Origin: Branchiostoma floridae
Taxonomy: Eukaryota; Chordata; Leptocardii; Amphioxiformes; Branchiostomatidae
Assembly (NCBI RefSeq): GCF_000003815.2
Contig: NC_049991.1
Span: forward strand, 10,809,024 to 10,873,023
Direction: 5' to 3'
DNA length: 64,000 nucleotides
A program made the translations under genes and the position numbers. How positions within the stretch are numbered: position 1 is the first letter of the stretch; each line of letters begins with the position of its first letter. This document shows positions 12,084 to 24,400 of the stretch, piece after piece. The notes under the pieces were generated by a model, which worked only from the letters and a program-made list of their open reading frames with translations, did not search any database and was not told the DNA's origin.

Positions 12084-12761
12084 GGCGGCGGCGGTCCGGC
12101 CCGTAGTCTCATGCATTTTCTGACGATTTCTTCATTCCAGGGCCATATGTAGATTATTCTGTGGCAAAACATAGCGACCTGTCATGTTTACTCATCAAAA
12201 CATACTGTATTTCAGTAGATTATACATTTCTTCATGTGTTTTCCGGTGTTTAACTGTGTTTTCCTCTGTTTTCCGGTAAAAAGCCTGACCCCCGCCGCCG
12301 CTACCCGGCGGCCACTTGTTTTCATTGCAGAATACATGTTTGTTTAGCGGGGTCTGATACTTTCACAACAAGACAGCAGATACCTACCGAACTTCAGTGC
12401 AGAAATCTGTTATATATTGGCATAAATATAATATATATATAAATCTACTCGGATTGTGATAAGAATCTGTTTTCTGTATTTCTTAATAAAGCTTGCTTCT
12501 TCTAGCCGTCAACGTTACATATTTTGCACAATCAGCACGTCCAGTCCGCCGGGTGGCGGCGGCGGTCCGGCCCGTAGTCTCATGCATTTTCTGACGATTT
12601 CTTCATTCCACGGCCATATGTAGATTATTCTGTGGCAAAACATAGCGTCCTGTCATGTTTACTCATCAAAACATACTGTATTTCATTAGATTATACACTC
12701 CTTCGTGTGTTTTCCGGTGTTTAACTGTGTTTTCCTCTGTTTTCCGGTAAAAAGGCTGACC
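12084..12761. repeat. direct repeat, two 207-bp copies with a 471-bp period
   Basis: Copy A (12084-12290) and copy B (12555-12761) share a GGCGGCGGCGGTCCGGCCCG start, then GTAGTCTCATGCATTTTCTG, and an end with GTGTTTTCCGGTGTTTAACT and CCGGTAAAAAG. They differ at only a few positions. A third partial unit ending in CCGGTAAAAAGGCTGACC precedes copy A at 12028-12083 and runs into the gap, so the array is probably longer than assembled. Confidence 0.85.
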
Positions 12762-14094
12762 GCAAAAAGGGTATAAGCTGTTTCGCAGATTTAACTTTGC
12801 AATGTGCAGGCAAAGGTGAAGGCCCCTGAATGTAAACATTCCGCCATTTTGCAGGCGATATATATTACCATCTGGACATGGTGGTCTCATTCCTGTATTA
12901 CTATTACCCCAAGTGTAGTCTTAAAAGGAGTCTGGGCCTCCAAAAATGATTGGGCCCCCAAAGTGTGTCTGTAGGTTGACCATAAATTCCCTAGTTAATA
13001 ATCAATCCAAACTGATATGAAATGGATTTGAGATGAAAGGTTTTGTATTACTTGCATGATTATTTGTGTGTGAAAGTTTCATGACCCGAGTGATCATCGG
13101 ACGTTCACATATTTTTGCGTACTGCGGTTAGGCCTTTGGCAGCTTAAGAGGACCTCTAGTGGATAGTGGCTACCTGCATTTTGAAATGCGATAAAAGTTG
13201 TTTCGTCAGTTAGATTTTGGTGACAATTTTTTATTGCCTAACGAACGAGTGTGCTTACAATTGAAAGCAAAACATCTCCAGATATACTGTTTCTTGACTG
13301 GATTTGCAGGCATAGAAGGTGTGTTTTAATGTTGATTCAAATGGCACACAGGTCAAAGCAATGGTTGTGACTTAACATCTAAGAGGCCTTCACCATGACA
13401 TATTACCTATCTGCAATTCCTGTGCTTCTTTAGATTAAGGCAGACATCTTCATCTTGTTGAAGATTATGCTGCCTAGAAAATGCTGCCTGTTGCCCGCAC
13501 ATACATAGTGAAGTATGTGAAAGATCTTACACAAAACAATAATAACAGTACTTCTTTAATCTTGTTCTTTCATAATCATATCTTCTTTGACTTTGGAAGA
13601 CTCTGAAGGGCTTGAAATGAATTTTGGAGCTTAATTGTACTTATACAGATGGAAAAAATACCTACACCAATTTCATTTTCACTTGCATGTACACAAACCA
13701 ATCAGGTCACTTGCACCATAGAATATTCAATATGATTATGAAAGGTGACAAAATCTCTTATTTATGGTAAAACAAGGCAGTTTATGACATTAGTATCCTT
13801 TTTCCAGTATTTGGCTAATTTATGGCAGTTAGTTGCTCTTTTGTTTGTGAAATATGGTTGTAAACGTTTTTGGAGGAAATCAACATCTTATTTTCACACA
13901 GGATTGCCATCCGTATAACCAAATCATTGTGGCCTAATGTGAAAAACAAGATGACTACGTAATGGTCTAACAGAGCTTTCTTACTTTGGCAGAGGTGTTG
14001 GGGATTCCTACAACTGTGCAGCATTTCAAGAAAAAAACTTGTTCATTACAAAGTGTTTGTCAGATCTTGAAACTTTGTGGAAAGGAAATAAATC

Positions 14095-15365
14095 ATGAAG
14101 ACAGAAGCCAAGAAACTATTGTCTTCTGAAGAAGCTGTGAACTTGGACCCATCAGAAAGAAGTAAAAGAAAGAAGAAAAGAAAGCAGAAAAGTAAACTTG
14201 ATGATGATGGGATGATCCAAAGGCCAACTAAGTTGGAGCAAGAGAATGAGTCCCAGATGGACGATGACATCACAAAGAGACATTCTGACCCTCAACAAAT
14301 TAAGAGAAAAAAACACAAAGATGATTCTGATCAAACAGATCAACAGATCAAGAAAAAGATTAAAAGAAAACCTGATAAATCTAAGGATGTTGAGAGTAAG
14401 ACTAGAGGAAAAGATGTAGAGCTTCCACAGAAGGAAGAGATGAGGACAGCTGGCGATGGGGGAAGTGAAAGTGTGGAACAGGAGGAACTAAGTCCAGAAG
14501 AGGTCAGGAAGATGGAGAGAAAGTTGAAGAAAATGAGGAAGAAAGAGGCCAAGAAGTCAGCACCACCCAAAGAGCCAGGTAAATGCAAGTCAGTTGTATC
14601 CACTGCTTTGTCATTTTTATTGTGGTCCTTGGGGTAAATGCTGTTTCTTATTTGCCATTTTAAATGTACTGTTTCGCCTCTCTCCTACCAGATGAAACAG
14701 AAGAGGAGAAGAAGGAGTCTGTTGTACACCTGGGCTCTGTGTACCTGCAGACGTGGAAGTCCGACCGGCCCAACTGGGTGTTCCGCAAGGTGCGGCAGGT
14801 GTGGCTACTCAGGAACATGTACACCATGGACAAGGTTCGGGTCTAGTTTTTCTTATCGCTGATAGAATGTAAGTAAAAAAGGAAATGACTTCCCTATTTA
14901 GAGTTGTTTTCATATAAGCATAAACAGCTAGTTACAATTGTATGTTGTCATTCAAGTTGTGCAGGATCATTTGCCAGTGAGTTGTGTATGTAATAATTGA
15001 ATAAATTTATTTTGTGCATGCCTGCTCACATGCAGGTATCTGATGAAGACTTCCCCATCCTACTGGAGTACCTGGCTGGTCTGCAGGGGAAGGGGAGGGA
15101 GACAACAGTCGCTGAGGCGGAGAAGCTGCTACAGGGTCAGGAGCACGAGGGGGAGGGGGAAGGAACAGGTAAGGGGAAAGTCTGTCTCATTCTGAACTTT
15201 CGAACAAATTGTGCATATTGCTTTAACAAGAGCATATTGTGCATATTCCTTGATTGGTCTTGTGATGGCAGATGTTCTAAACTGTTTTCTATACCTCCGC
15301 CAGGTGAGACATTATCAGCTGTCCAGCTGGAGCGTGTGAGACAGGTGCTGCAGGTGCTGGTATAG
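14095..15365 (+). CDS. C7orf50: C7orf50-like protein, WKF domain, 4 exons
   Basis: Exons 14095-14578, 14692-14834, 15036-15168 and 15304-15365 join in phase to give 273 residues. The start ATG is preceded by an in-frame stop. The first 160 residues are highly charged, with repeated KRKKKRKQK and KKKIKRKP basic clusters that suggest nuclear or nucleolar targeting. The conserved domain follows at about residues 175-245: YLQTWKSDRPNWVFRKVRQ, VWLLRNMYTMDKV, then DEDFPILLEYLAGLQGKGRE and a C-terminal helix. This is the WKF domain of the C7orf50 family. Its biochemical role is not established; nucleolar location is inferred from composition. The intron after 14834 starts gttcgg, a weak donor. An AATAAA lies at 15558-15563. 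The gene is tail-to-tail with the myosin. Confidence 0.85.
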
Positions 15366-15489
15366 AAGGACCACAAACAGGAAGCAAAGTGTACCTATGA
15401 GAAGATAGCTTGCCTTTCGTTGTAATGTATGTTATTTCTTTAAATTCTTTACATACTTATTTCACCAAAGGACCAACACAATTTTTATT

Positions 15490-18400
15490 TAAGAATAGAA
15501 CTTTATTGTGTTACAGTAAGGCAGCACATCCTATGGAGTGCTAAGGATGAGTATGAAAATAAATAACAGGGACTGAGTGAACATGTTGCTGAGTTTCTAT
15601 GACTACTGTTTGTACTGTTAGGCATTTTACACAAGTATCATATGTACAATAGTTTTATACAAAAATCTATACGATGTATGTACATTAAAATGAGTCAAAG
15701 TTAGTTAAAATCTAGTTTCCTATAGTGGACGAAGACTGAAATCTAATACTACTTTGTAGTAGTCAACATATATGTACATTATATAAGTTACTCATGGCTT
15801 AACATGTCTGTACATCTCTTTACACTTAGTTTTTGCCTTTGTTGAAATACCTGTAATTGCAAGTCAAGTAATACTGGTGCCACAAATGGTGACACGTGAT
15901 TCCTCTGATTTCCTCATGCCTGATGGTAGCTCTCCTTTAAACAAATTGTTGATACTGATAGGACTGATGACAGAGTGATAAACTCCTTCAACCAGTCAAC
16001 ATATAGTTTGTAATCATTCCTAGTTATTATCTCCCTCCAGAATCTAGAATGTCCATTTCACACAGTCGTAGGAGACCTTCTAGTGGCCTGTAACTGTTGT
16101 ATGGCTAAAGATGATAAAGGAACTAATCTATAAGGCTTGATTGTAGCGGAATCTCTTTAAACTGTGGCTTTTTAAGCTGACACATAATCACAAATTATTG
16201 AGGAAGTGATCAATAAAGTCAACAACAATATTATACTGACCAATAACTGTTTCTCTGCACATGAAATAACATTGACAGGCTTACTGATATCTTCTAAATA
16301 ATGCAACAAATGATGGATAACATACGGTCTGCAAGGAAATGGGAATATCAACTTTCATCCTAAGATCTAAATTGAGAAACTGAACATACTAAATCACAGT
16401 AAATGACCTGTGCATAATGATACAGCATTTCCACAGTTGCTACATGTAGTTGCTACCACTATTCTATAACTACCCAATAGGTAGCTGCTATACAAAGGTT
16501 CCTTGCAGGCCATCTGTGTGTCAGCAGGCCTTTGCCAGGCCGTTGGTGGTTCGTATCTCCATCAGCTGGTATGGTACGTGCAGTTTTGTGTTGGAATGCT
16601 CAACGATCAGGTAACCCCGCCTCGGGGACACTCCCACAACCTTCACGGAGTCACCTTTACGCAACACCCGATCAGTCTTCCCAGCATCTTCTAGGAAAGA
16701 AAAATAAATATCTTTAAGAATTTTTCCATTCAATGTAGCATAAAAAGCTGCCACCACATGCTTGTAAAACTGGTGTGTTATGTCAAGTGGTGGATTGATG
16801 TAAACACAGATAGTACTGTGGTAACAAGGAAAAAACTGTGGTAACAAGGAAAGCCATGTCCTCACCAGGGTAGCCTTGCTTCATCACCCTCATCTGTGGG
16901 AAGCTCATCTTCATGTTGCCGTTGACGGTGTAGCCACGGCTGGGTGGGACGGGGGGAGGGCAATCCTGTAGGCAGGAGAGAACTTTGTTAGTTCCAGGTA
17001 CAATAGAACACAGGATAGACTTATAAGTAAATGAGAGCAACATACTAACAAGCAAAGGAACCAATGTTGTTACCGGGTATCAACATCTTCCAACTCCTGC
17101 TATGATCATTACAGATTTTGTGCCAATGAACACAGACTAAAATCCCTACACTGTTATACTGCTATAATTTTGCAAGCTTGGAGAGGTCAGAGAAATGGTG
17201 AAAGGGAAGCTAAGATAAAAATCCTTACCATGTCCATGCCGTACAGACAGCAGGTTTGCTGGATAGTTTTGGTGTCACAGCGGTCGTGGTTGTTCTCCAT
17301 CACTGGGATGGGCTGGGGTCGATTCCTGGCACTGGAAACAACACATGGATGACTTTTTTTTCAGTACAGATAAACTTTTTCATACATGTTATTAAGATAC
17401 AACTCTCATCTTACAATTGGGAAAGTGCTGAATGAAATCTTGTACCTGTATTTAGTAGGTGTCTGTAACAAATGACAGTGAATAGGTTAACACTCATACC
17501 TGTGAGGTGACCTTGACCTGCTGCGTGACCTGGACCTGGACCGCGCCCTTTTCCTCAGCTCCAGGGACCTCCGTATGGACGGCCATTTCTTCACACACAG
17601 CCTCCGTCTGACGTAGGCCTGGATGAGCGTGGCGGCCTGGTCCCGCCTGATGTCTCGCACATTCTCCAGCTGCTGTCTCGCTCCCTCACTGGGTGGGCAC
17701 ACACAGGCAGTACAGTCAGTTGTTAGAAAGGGTGTCATTCATAAGTGTGCTCTATCTTGACTACTAGTTGTATTCTTTGAAAATAATCTAATGATTTTAA
17801 GGAAAAGGATTGCTTTTGATTTAAAAACATCAATTGTGGGTAGGTAAAGATAAGGTAGCCTCACCTGAGGAAAATGTGTTTCTTGCCAATGGCCCAGTTA
17901 GCACTTGTGTAGGGCAGGTCACTGCTGTCTACAGCCTGGAGGAACCCATCCAGAATCAGCTGCAAAAAGGGGAAGTGTTATAGTACAGAAACAATAGTCA
18001 TAATCTTCCTGTGATCACATATGTAGAGGGAACAAAGAAACAGTCTAGAAATTTAGTTATCATCCAGGGACAACAAGAGTCATGATTGGAATGGTCAACT
18101 AGACATCAATTTAAAATAAGTACAATACAGAACTCAAGGTTTCTTTGTCTATGCAATACATGCAACTGCTGTACAAACATCCTGAGGCAGAGGCCGTCCC
18201 TGATTGGTTGTAATGATGTGACCTTTCACTGACCTTGCACTCGTCCTTGCGGCATGTCCTCCATCTTGCTCGTCTCCTCCAGGGCACCAGGAATCGGAAC
18301 CNNNNNNNNNNNNNNNNNNNNNNNNNNNNNNNNNNNNNNNNNNNNNNNNNNNNNNNNNNNNNNNNNNNNNNNNNNNNNNNNNNNNNNNNNNNNNNNNNNN

Positions 18401-21400
18401 NCAATTATACTCTTTGGTTAATGAATAAGGTATCTTAAATTTGGCATCCTTAGCTAAACATATAATCAGACACAGCTTAGATCAGTCCAAATGAGGCTCA
18501 TCAGCATTGTCGCTTGAGAAAAGCCAGCCAGCGACACATTAAATAGCTGTTTTGTCTATCTAGGAAACATTGTGAATCATCATTGGTGTCCTCACCTCCT
18601 GCGTACAGGTTGACTGTCTCCAGGATGTGCAGGGCCCGGATCTGTCTGCACACAACGTCCCTGGTGAACAGCTCAGGCTCCTCCTGACTGTTGGACTGTG
18701 GGAGGGAAGGGTTATGACAGTCAGAACAAACAACACATTAAGCATGTTGTCATCACAGCACCACTTTGGGTTCGTGCCACGAAAGTGGGGTGTTGATACT
18801 TAGTGTATGCATTTCTGCAGTGTTTACTTTCTTTGACAGTGACCAGACATCTTTATTTATCTCCAAACTGGCAGTAATCTAGCCCTAGTATCAGCCTGGT
18901 TAGTTTACCAGGGCTGCCATACTCACCCCTCACCAACTGATAGTACATGTATGGGAGCCCAAGCAAACTAACCAGGCTGATACTTGGGCTGATGCTAATC
19001 TATCAAAGGACTTACCCTGATACACCTGACAAAGTGAGGCTTGGCCATGACAATGGTCTTCAGCAGATTATCCAGTCTGGTCTGGAAGTCTCTAGACAGG
19101 GTTCTCCTGCCCTCCCTTTGGCTGGAAGCATTACAAAAATGAATATGTTAACACTGATAAACATTTCAAAAAAGGTTGATGTTATTCAGAACTAATCAAT
19201 CAGTGATCCTCAAGGCAAGCCATTTCATGTCCATACACACAACACAATATACAATATATTGTAACCAACTTTTTACAAAAGTGATGATGAATTCAAGACA
19301 TTGCTAGTCTCCCAAGGCTTACAAGTACATGTAATGAAAGTACATGTATCACCAGCCATGTACAGTGTTTCTATGGCACAAGTACTGCAGGTCTTACCCA
19401 TTAGAGTCGGATGATATCGGTGGTGAAATGCGATGTGCCATGCCCTGAGGCCCATTCCCACCTGTGGAAAATAAAAGGATGCAATCAGCTTTAATCTGAC
19501 TTTTAACTTTGGAGCCTGTTAGGTCTTTTCTCTGTTTTTGACTTACTTCATGTTTGGCATCATTGGTAAATTTGGTTATAAATACATTGCATGCAGCTGA
19601 GGTAAACAGCAAATTAAAATAAATACAAGCATCTATACTATAATATAAATTTCCATACTTATGTTTAATCTGTCAGAAGGGCATGTCTTCCACTCTTTAC
19701 AGACAGAATGGCACGTGAAGGTATAGCTAAAACCATCAATGTCCCACCTTGCACTTTCAGCTCGTTGGAGTAGAGGTGGGTGACGAAGCCAAAGTTACAG
19801 TTGTTTCTCGAAAAGATACAGATGATGTCATCAGGGACAGCATCGTTGTTGGTGTGGAGGAGAGAGGAGGCGTCGTACGTGACAGGACCAGTGTAGTGTC
19901 TGATGGTGAAGCTGGAGGTGTCCGGACCTTCACACTCGGGCTGGGAGAAGCTGCAACAATACAAACAATACAAACAATATTATAAATACTACAGGCAACT
20001 CTACATGTGACATATCATCAACAAAAGCACATTCATCCCTTGGCAAAGTACATGCAATATGGTCGAGATAAATACAAAGCTAGCACACTATGATAGCTCC
20101 TACCATTCATGACTGCTGTGTTGCTCAACCACCCTCTGGAGATAGCCTTCCCATGATGCACTTTGAGTGTGTGCCCCCTCCTTGTCCAGCAGACTGAGCA
20201 GCCCCGTTCTCTGACAGGTGATGAGCTCGATACAGGGGGCGTTATCCTGGCAGTCTATCTCCACATCACAGTAAATACCTTCATCTCTGCAGGGATGGAT
20301 ACAAACAAAAAATACACTCAGCATCTACTACACTCATGATCAAAGGAGCCAACATAGTTTTGTAGGTGCCACTTTGTTGGAAGAGAGAAACAACAGAAAC
20401 ACTGTTTAAGGTCTTACATCCCAGGTTTTGTTTCTTCTCTTTTCTTTTCAAAGTAAAGACATATCTGTCGTATTTGTGAGCCTTCTCACCTGGCACTCTG
20501 TTGAGTGGTCCTGAAGACATGTGTGCTGTAGAAATGCTGCAGGGTTTCTGCACACAGGTTCATACACAGCTGCTCAAACTGGTTACACTGAAAAACAAAC
20601 ACAAATACATATAGGTTGTAAATAGGGAAAAGTCACTGCCGACTAAAAGGAAAACACAAAAAATTTAACACTTGTAATCTACATTTCGTACTTGAAGCTA
20701 ATCTCCAAGCAGATCCTACGGATAGCATATAAGACAGTATCAAAGCTGCCAAAGGAGTGAAGCCGGCTTAGGAGTGTGTTTTGCTACCGTANNNNNNNNN
20801 NNNNNNNNNNNNNNNNNNNNNNNNNNNNNNNNNNNNNNNNNNNNNNNNNNNNNNNNNNNNNNNNNNNNNNNNNNNNNNNNNNNNNNNNNNNTGTCTCAAA
20901 CAAACTTTCAGGGTAATCTGTTGTTTTCACTACTTCTTTGCCTTTTCAGTACCCTCTCACAATATCATAGCCCTCTTATGAATATTTATGCGGACATGTA
21001 TCGAGTATTCCTTCCAATAGTACATCTGTCCTAGGGCTGACCGTGTAGAATGGTTTTGCTTTCAGAGATCCGCAGTGGCATTTATGACTGTCCTAAGGGC
21101 ACGCTACCCATCACAATGTGTCATATATCTCATGCGAGGTCTCATCAGCTTTTTGAAGTGCCATTGATGGGGAAATTACCCGTATGACTCCAGTGGTCCT
21201 GTCCACAGCTACACGTGGCATACTGATTAGTATATAGTGGTATAGTACTGCTTACTACTCTGTAGTCAAGAACGCGAGAAAGCTCACACCCCAACACAGT
21301 ACGTCTAGCAGCGAATATGTCGTCTACTAACTTAAAAGTAGTTACAGGGCTATTTCATAGACAGTCGGCTACACTCGTCTGGCAGTTTTCATACTGTCTT

Positions 21401-24400
21401 ATGCTACCGTAGGATCTGCTTGGAGATTACTTGAAGCCAAAACTACTGTACATGTATTTGGTATGGTACAATTCAGACAAGTATATACTACTGTCTATGA
21501 AACAACCCTGTAACTACTTTTAAGTTAGTAGACAAAATATTTGCAGCTAGATGTACAAAATTCTTAAGACAAGAAGAATAAACTTTTGTACAACTGTGAA
21601 AGTTGGATGTTCAATTGTTGACCATTGAGTGTAGAAGTAAGACGTCTTACCTCTGATGCCTCAAAGCCAAACATGTCCACAATCCCGATGACACCTTCAC
21701 TCATGGCATGCTGGGAACTCTCTGACCTGGCTGACTGGTGAAGGGACGTTTTGGAGGTTGCAGGGGTCAGAGGTCGGTAGCTGTGATGACCATTGGTCAT
21801 GCCACTGTGACCTGAGGTAATACAGAAAAGTTGAATCAAAGTTTATCATTGATGCAAGAATTTTACTTTGTAAAGGCTGAAATGCTGGACAGATGTAGTA
21901 TATTAACCATTTGAAGCCCTTGTATCATGCAGGGGTTAAGAATGCTTAACTTCTTGATGGTTTGCCATGTTATGTTCTTAAGTTCACCCATTAATTAGGT
22001 TTGTTTGGTACAGCTTTCACAGCTGTGTTTGAACTTGACCTTGGTAATGCTACCCATAACAATGGAACCAATTAAAACTGTGCTGACAGCCACGAGCCTT
22101 CCAAACATTTACACAGCTAATGGAGGAAAAGGACCATATTTTACCAGTGCAAGACAGCTTTGCCTAAAGTTCTTCCTGGGCTTTGACAGACATATAGTGT
22201 AAAAGCTTATTCAAAGCAGTCTGTCTTGATTTACAATATATGTATATATATATATATATATATATGATATAACTTGAAGAACTAAACTTTCTTGATGAAA
22301 GTTAAATGATCTTGTCTATTTCAACCAACAACACAAAGACAAAACCCATTGTTGAAATTTGCATAATGCATTTTATGCAATCTAAAGAGGATTCTGTCCA
22401 CACAGAAAGAGGCAGGCAAGAGCCAACATAACCCACCATTCTTGGCAGGTTGCCCTGAGACAGTTGACACACTTTTCTGGGCTTTCTTCTGACCTATAGT
22501 CTGAAGACTTTGCATTCACAGCATGCTAGCACTGTGTGAAATTTTTAACAGTGACCCCTCATCCATGGAGTAGCTTTTGTGGTACCCATGCAATAGTTTT
22601 TGGTAATTCCTCCAAGCAGAGGTTTTGGTCAGGGGGCTAAAAGTGGCCACACCCCCTCTGGAGGGAGGAATCAAATGAAAAAGATTGTGGCCACATACTG
22701 AACCTATAAAACCTTTGCCTGGACAATATTTCATTAGCCTGATAAATACCACATTGATCTCTTGACCATTTCATCTTTCCGAATGACAAATTAAAATTAA
22801 AATCTGTCGGTAAACTAGGTTGTAAATGACAGCAACTGAGAGACTTCCATCTGATGATCCTCTATCTCCATTTAATATCTTCTCCTGGATGAAAACCAAC
22901 GTAGTCATTTTTTCTGGCCCTTGTGCGTGATGTTTGTGACCAATGGCATCACACAGACAAGGATGTGTGAATGACAAACTTGCCACATACCATGTGGCTG
23001 TCAGCTGAGGGGGGAGGTCAACTGGGAAGTTTAAAAACAAACCAAACATATGGGGCATGATTGACATGGGTCAGGGCAGGGATGTGCACTGTTATTTATA
23101 AATGCCCTTAAGAAAACAGTGCTTGAATATGAAATATTTCCAAAGCAATATTTCTTGCTGACATGGAAGACTTTGACCATAGTTTCCAAACCCAAACTCT
23201 CTACTAACAGAGCACACAGACCCTGCACACCCCTACCCACAGCCTAATGAGATGCTCTAACCAGACAAGTTCAGCTGTGGGTTGGTTGGTAGGCAGGCTG
23301 TGTAACAGGAACCACATGTGGGCTGCAGGCAGGGCTAAATAGGGGCCCCTAGTCTCTCTCAGCCAGACTGGTGTGGGGTCATCTGGAAACTACTACGTGG
23401 CATGCCCTGCTGGCAGGCACTTCTAGCAACTTTCTATTCCTCCTAGATCCAGTATATCAGTTTTCCAACAATCCCTGTGTAGCTCTGTATCCCTGGACAT
23501 ACCAAGCTGATAAACTCTTCTGAAAAAGGTACGCTGTGATTCCTTTACCACTTACTAAATAGCTTGGACCTACTATAAAGTTGGCCTTGAGCTGGCTTTC
23601 ATTATTTCCATTTCATACATTGTTGAGGGTAGAAAAGTGATCATATAGCAGTTCCACACTTGTTTTGTGGACTTAAACAAATTCCATGCTTGACTTCCAC
23701 GTAGCTTGACATAGTATTGCTTGGCAAAGTCTGAATGTAAATTCGGATTTTCTCAGCCAAGTTAGACATTTAGTGCAGTGGCTGTCTAAACTTTCCACAT
23801 GTTTCAGCACAAACACAACTGGTAGGTAAAGCCAACAGGCTTTTGACTCTGACTCTGAGCTACTGTTAACTGTTATATACATGTATCAGTTTCCATTCAG
23901 AGCCTGCTTCTTGTCACATCTCATCCCATCTTGTTTATCTGTGAAGATGCAGGGCCATGACCTTTTCATCACGAGAGTAGTTTGATTAATAGCCAACCAT
24001 CAACCTAAATGTTACATCTTGTCCCCAGAACTTTAAGATCCATAATGAGTACTGCAGCCTCAGCCTTGTAATTTGTGGCTAGTTTTTGCATGTAAACCTT
24101 GCAGGGGCCCCAAACATTCCAGAGCCCTGGGTGCATGGTCACAACAATCAGGGCAGTTCACAAAGAGTTGGGCAGCATCCTCTAACACACTCCTCTTGGG
24201 ACTTACTAAATAACTAAGAAATTGACCTAAATTGGTCAGCTAATAGGGGGCTGTTGGGGAATTGGACCCCCTCTGACCAGCTACATGTAACTGTGGTGAA
24301 TTTTGTTATGTTGTCCTAGTATTTATTCAGCCCAGAGCATGGTCTGCTAAAACACCCCCTGCTAGGGTCCTGCTGAAGAATAGGCTGGTCGAAAACTTTA

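Larger units (their letters stand above)
10844..14094. other. intergenic region between the histone cluster and the C7orf50-like gene
   Basis: I see no supported gene. It contains a GA-rich low-complexity run (about 11855-11880), a 100-N gap, a 207-bp direct repeat (12084 and 12555), and about 1.2 kb of unremarkable AT-rich DNA that probably includes the promoter and 5' leader of the next gene. Confidence 0.55.
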
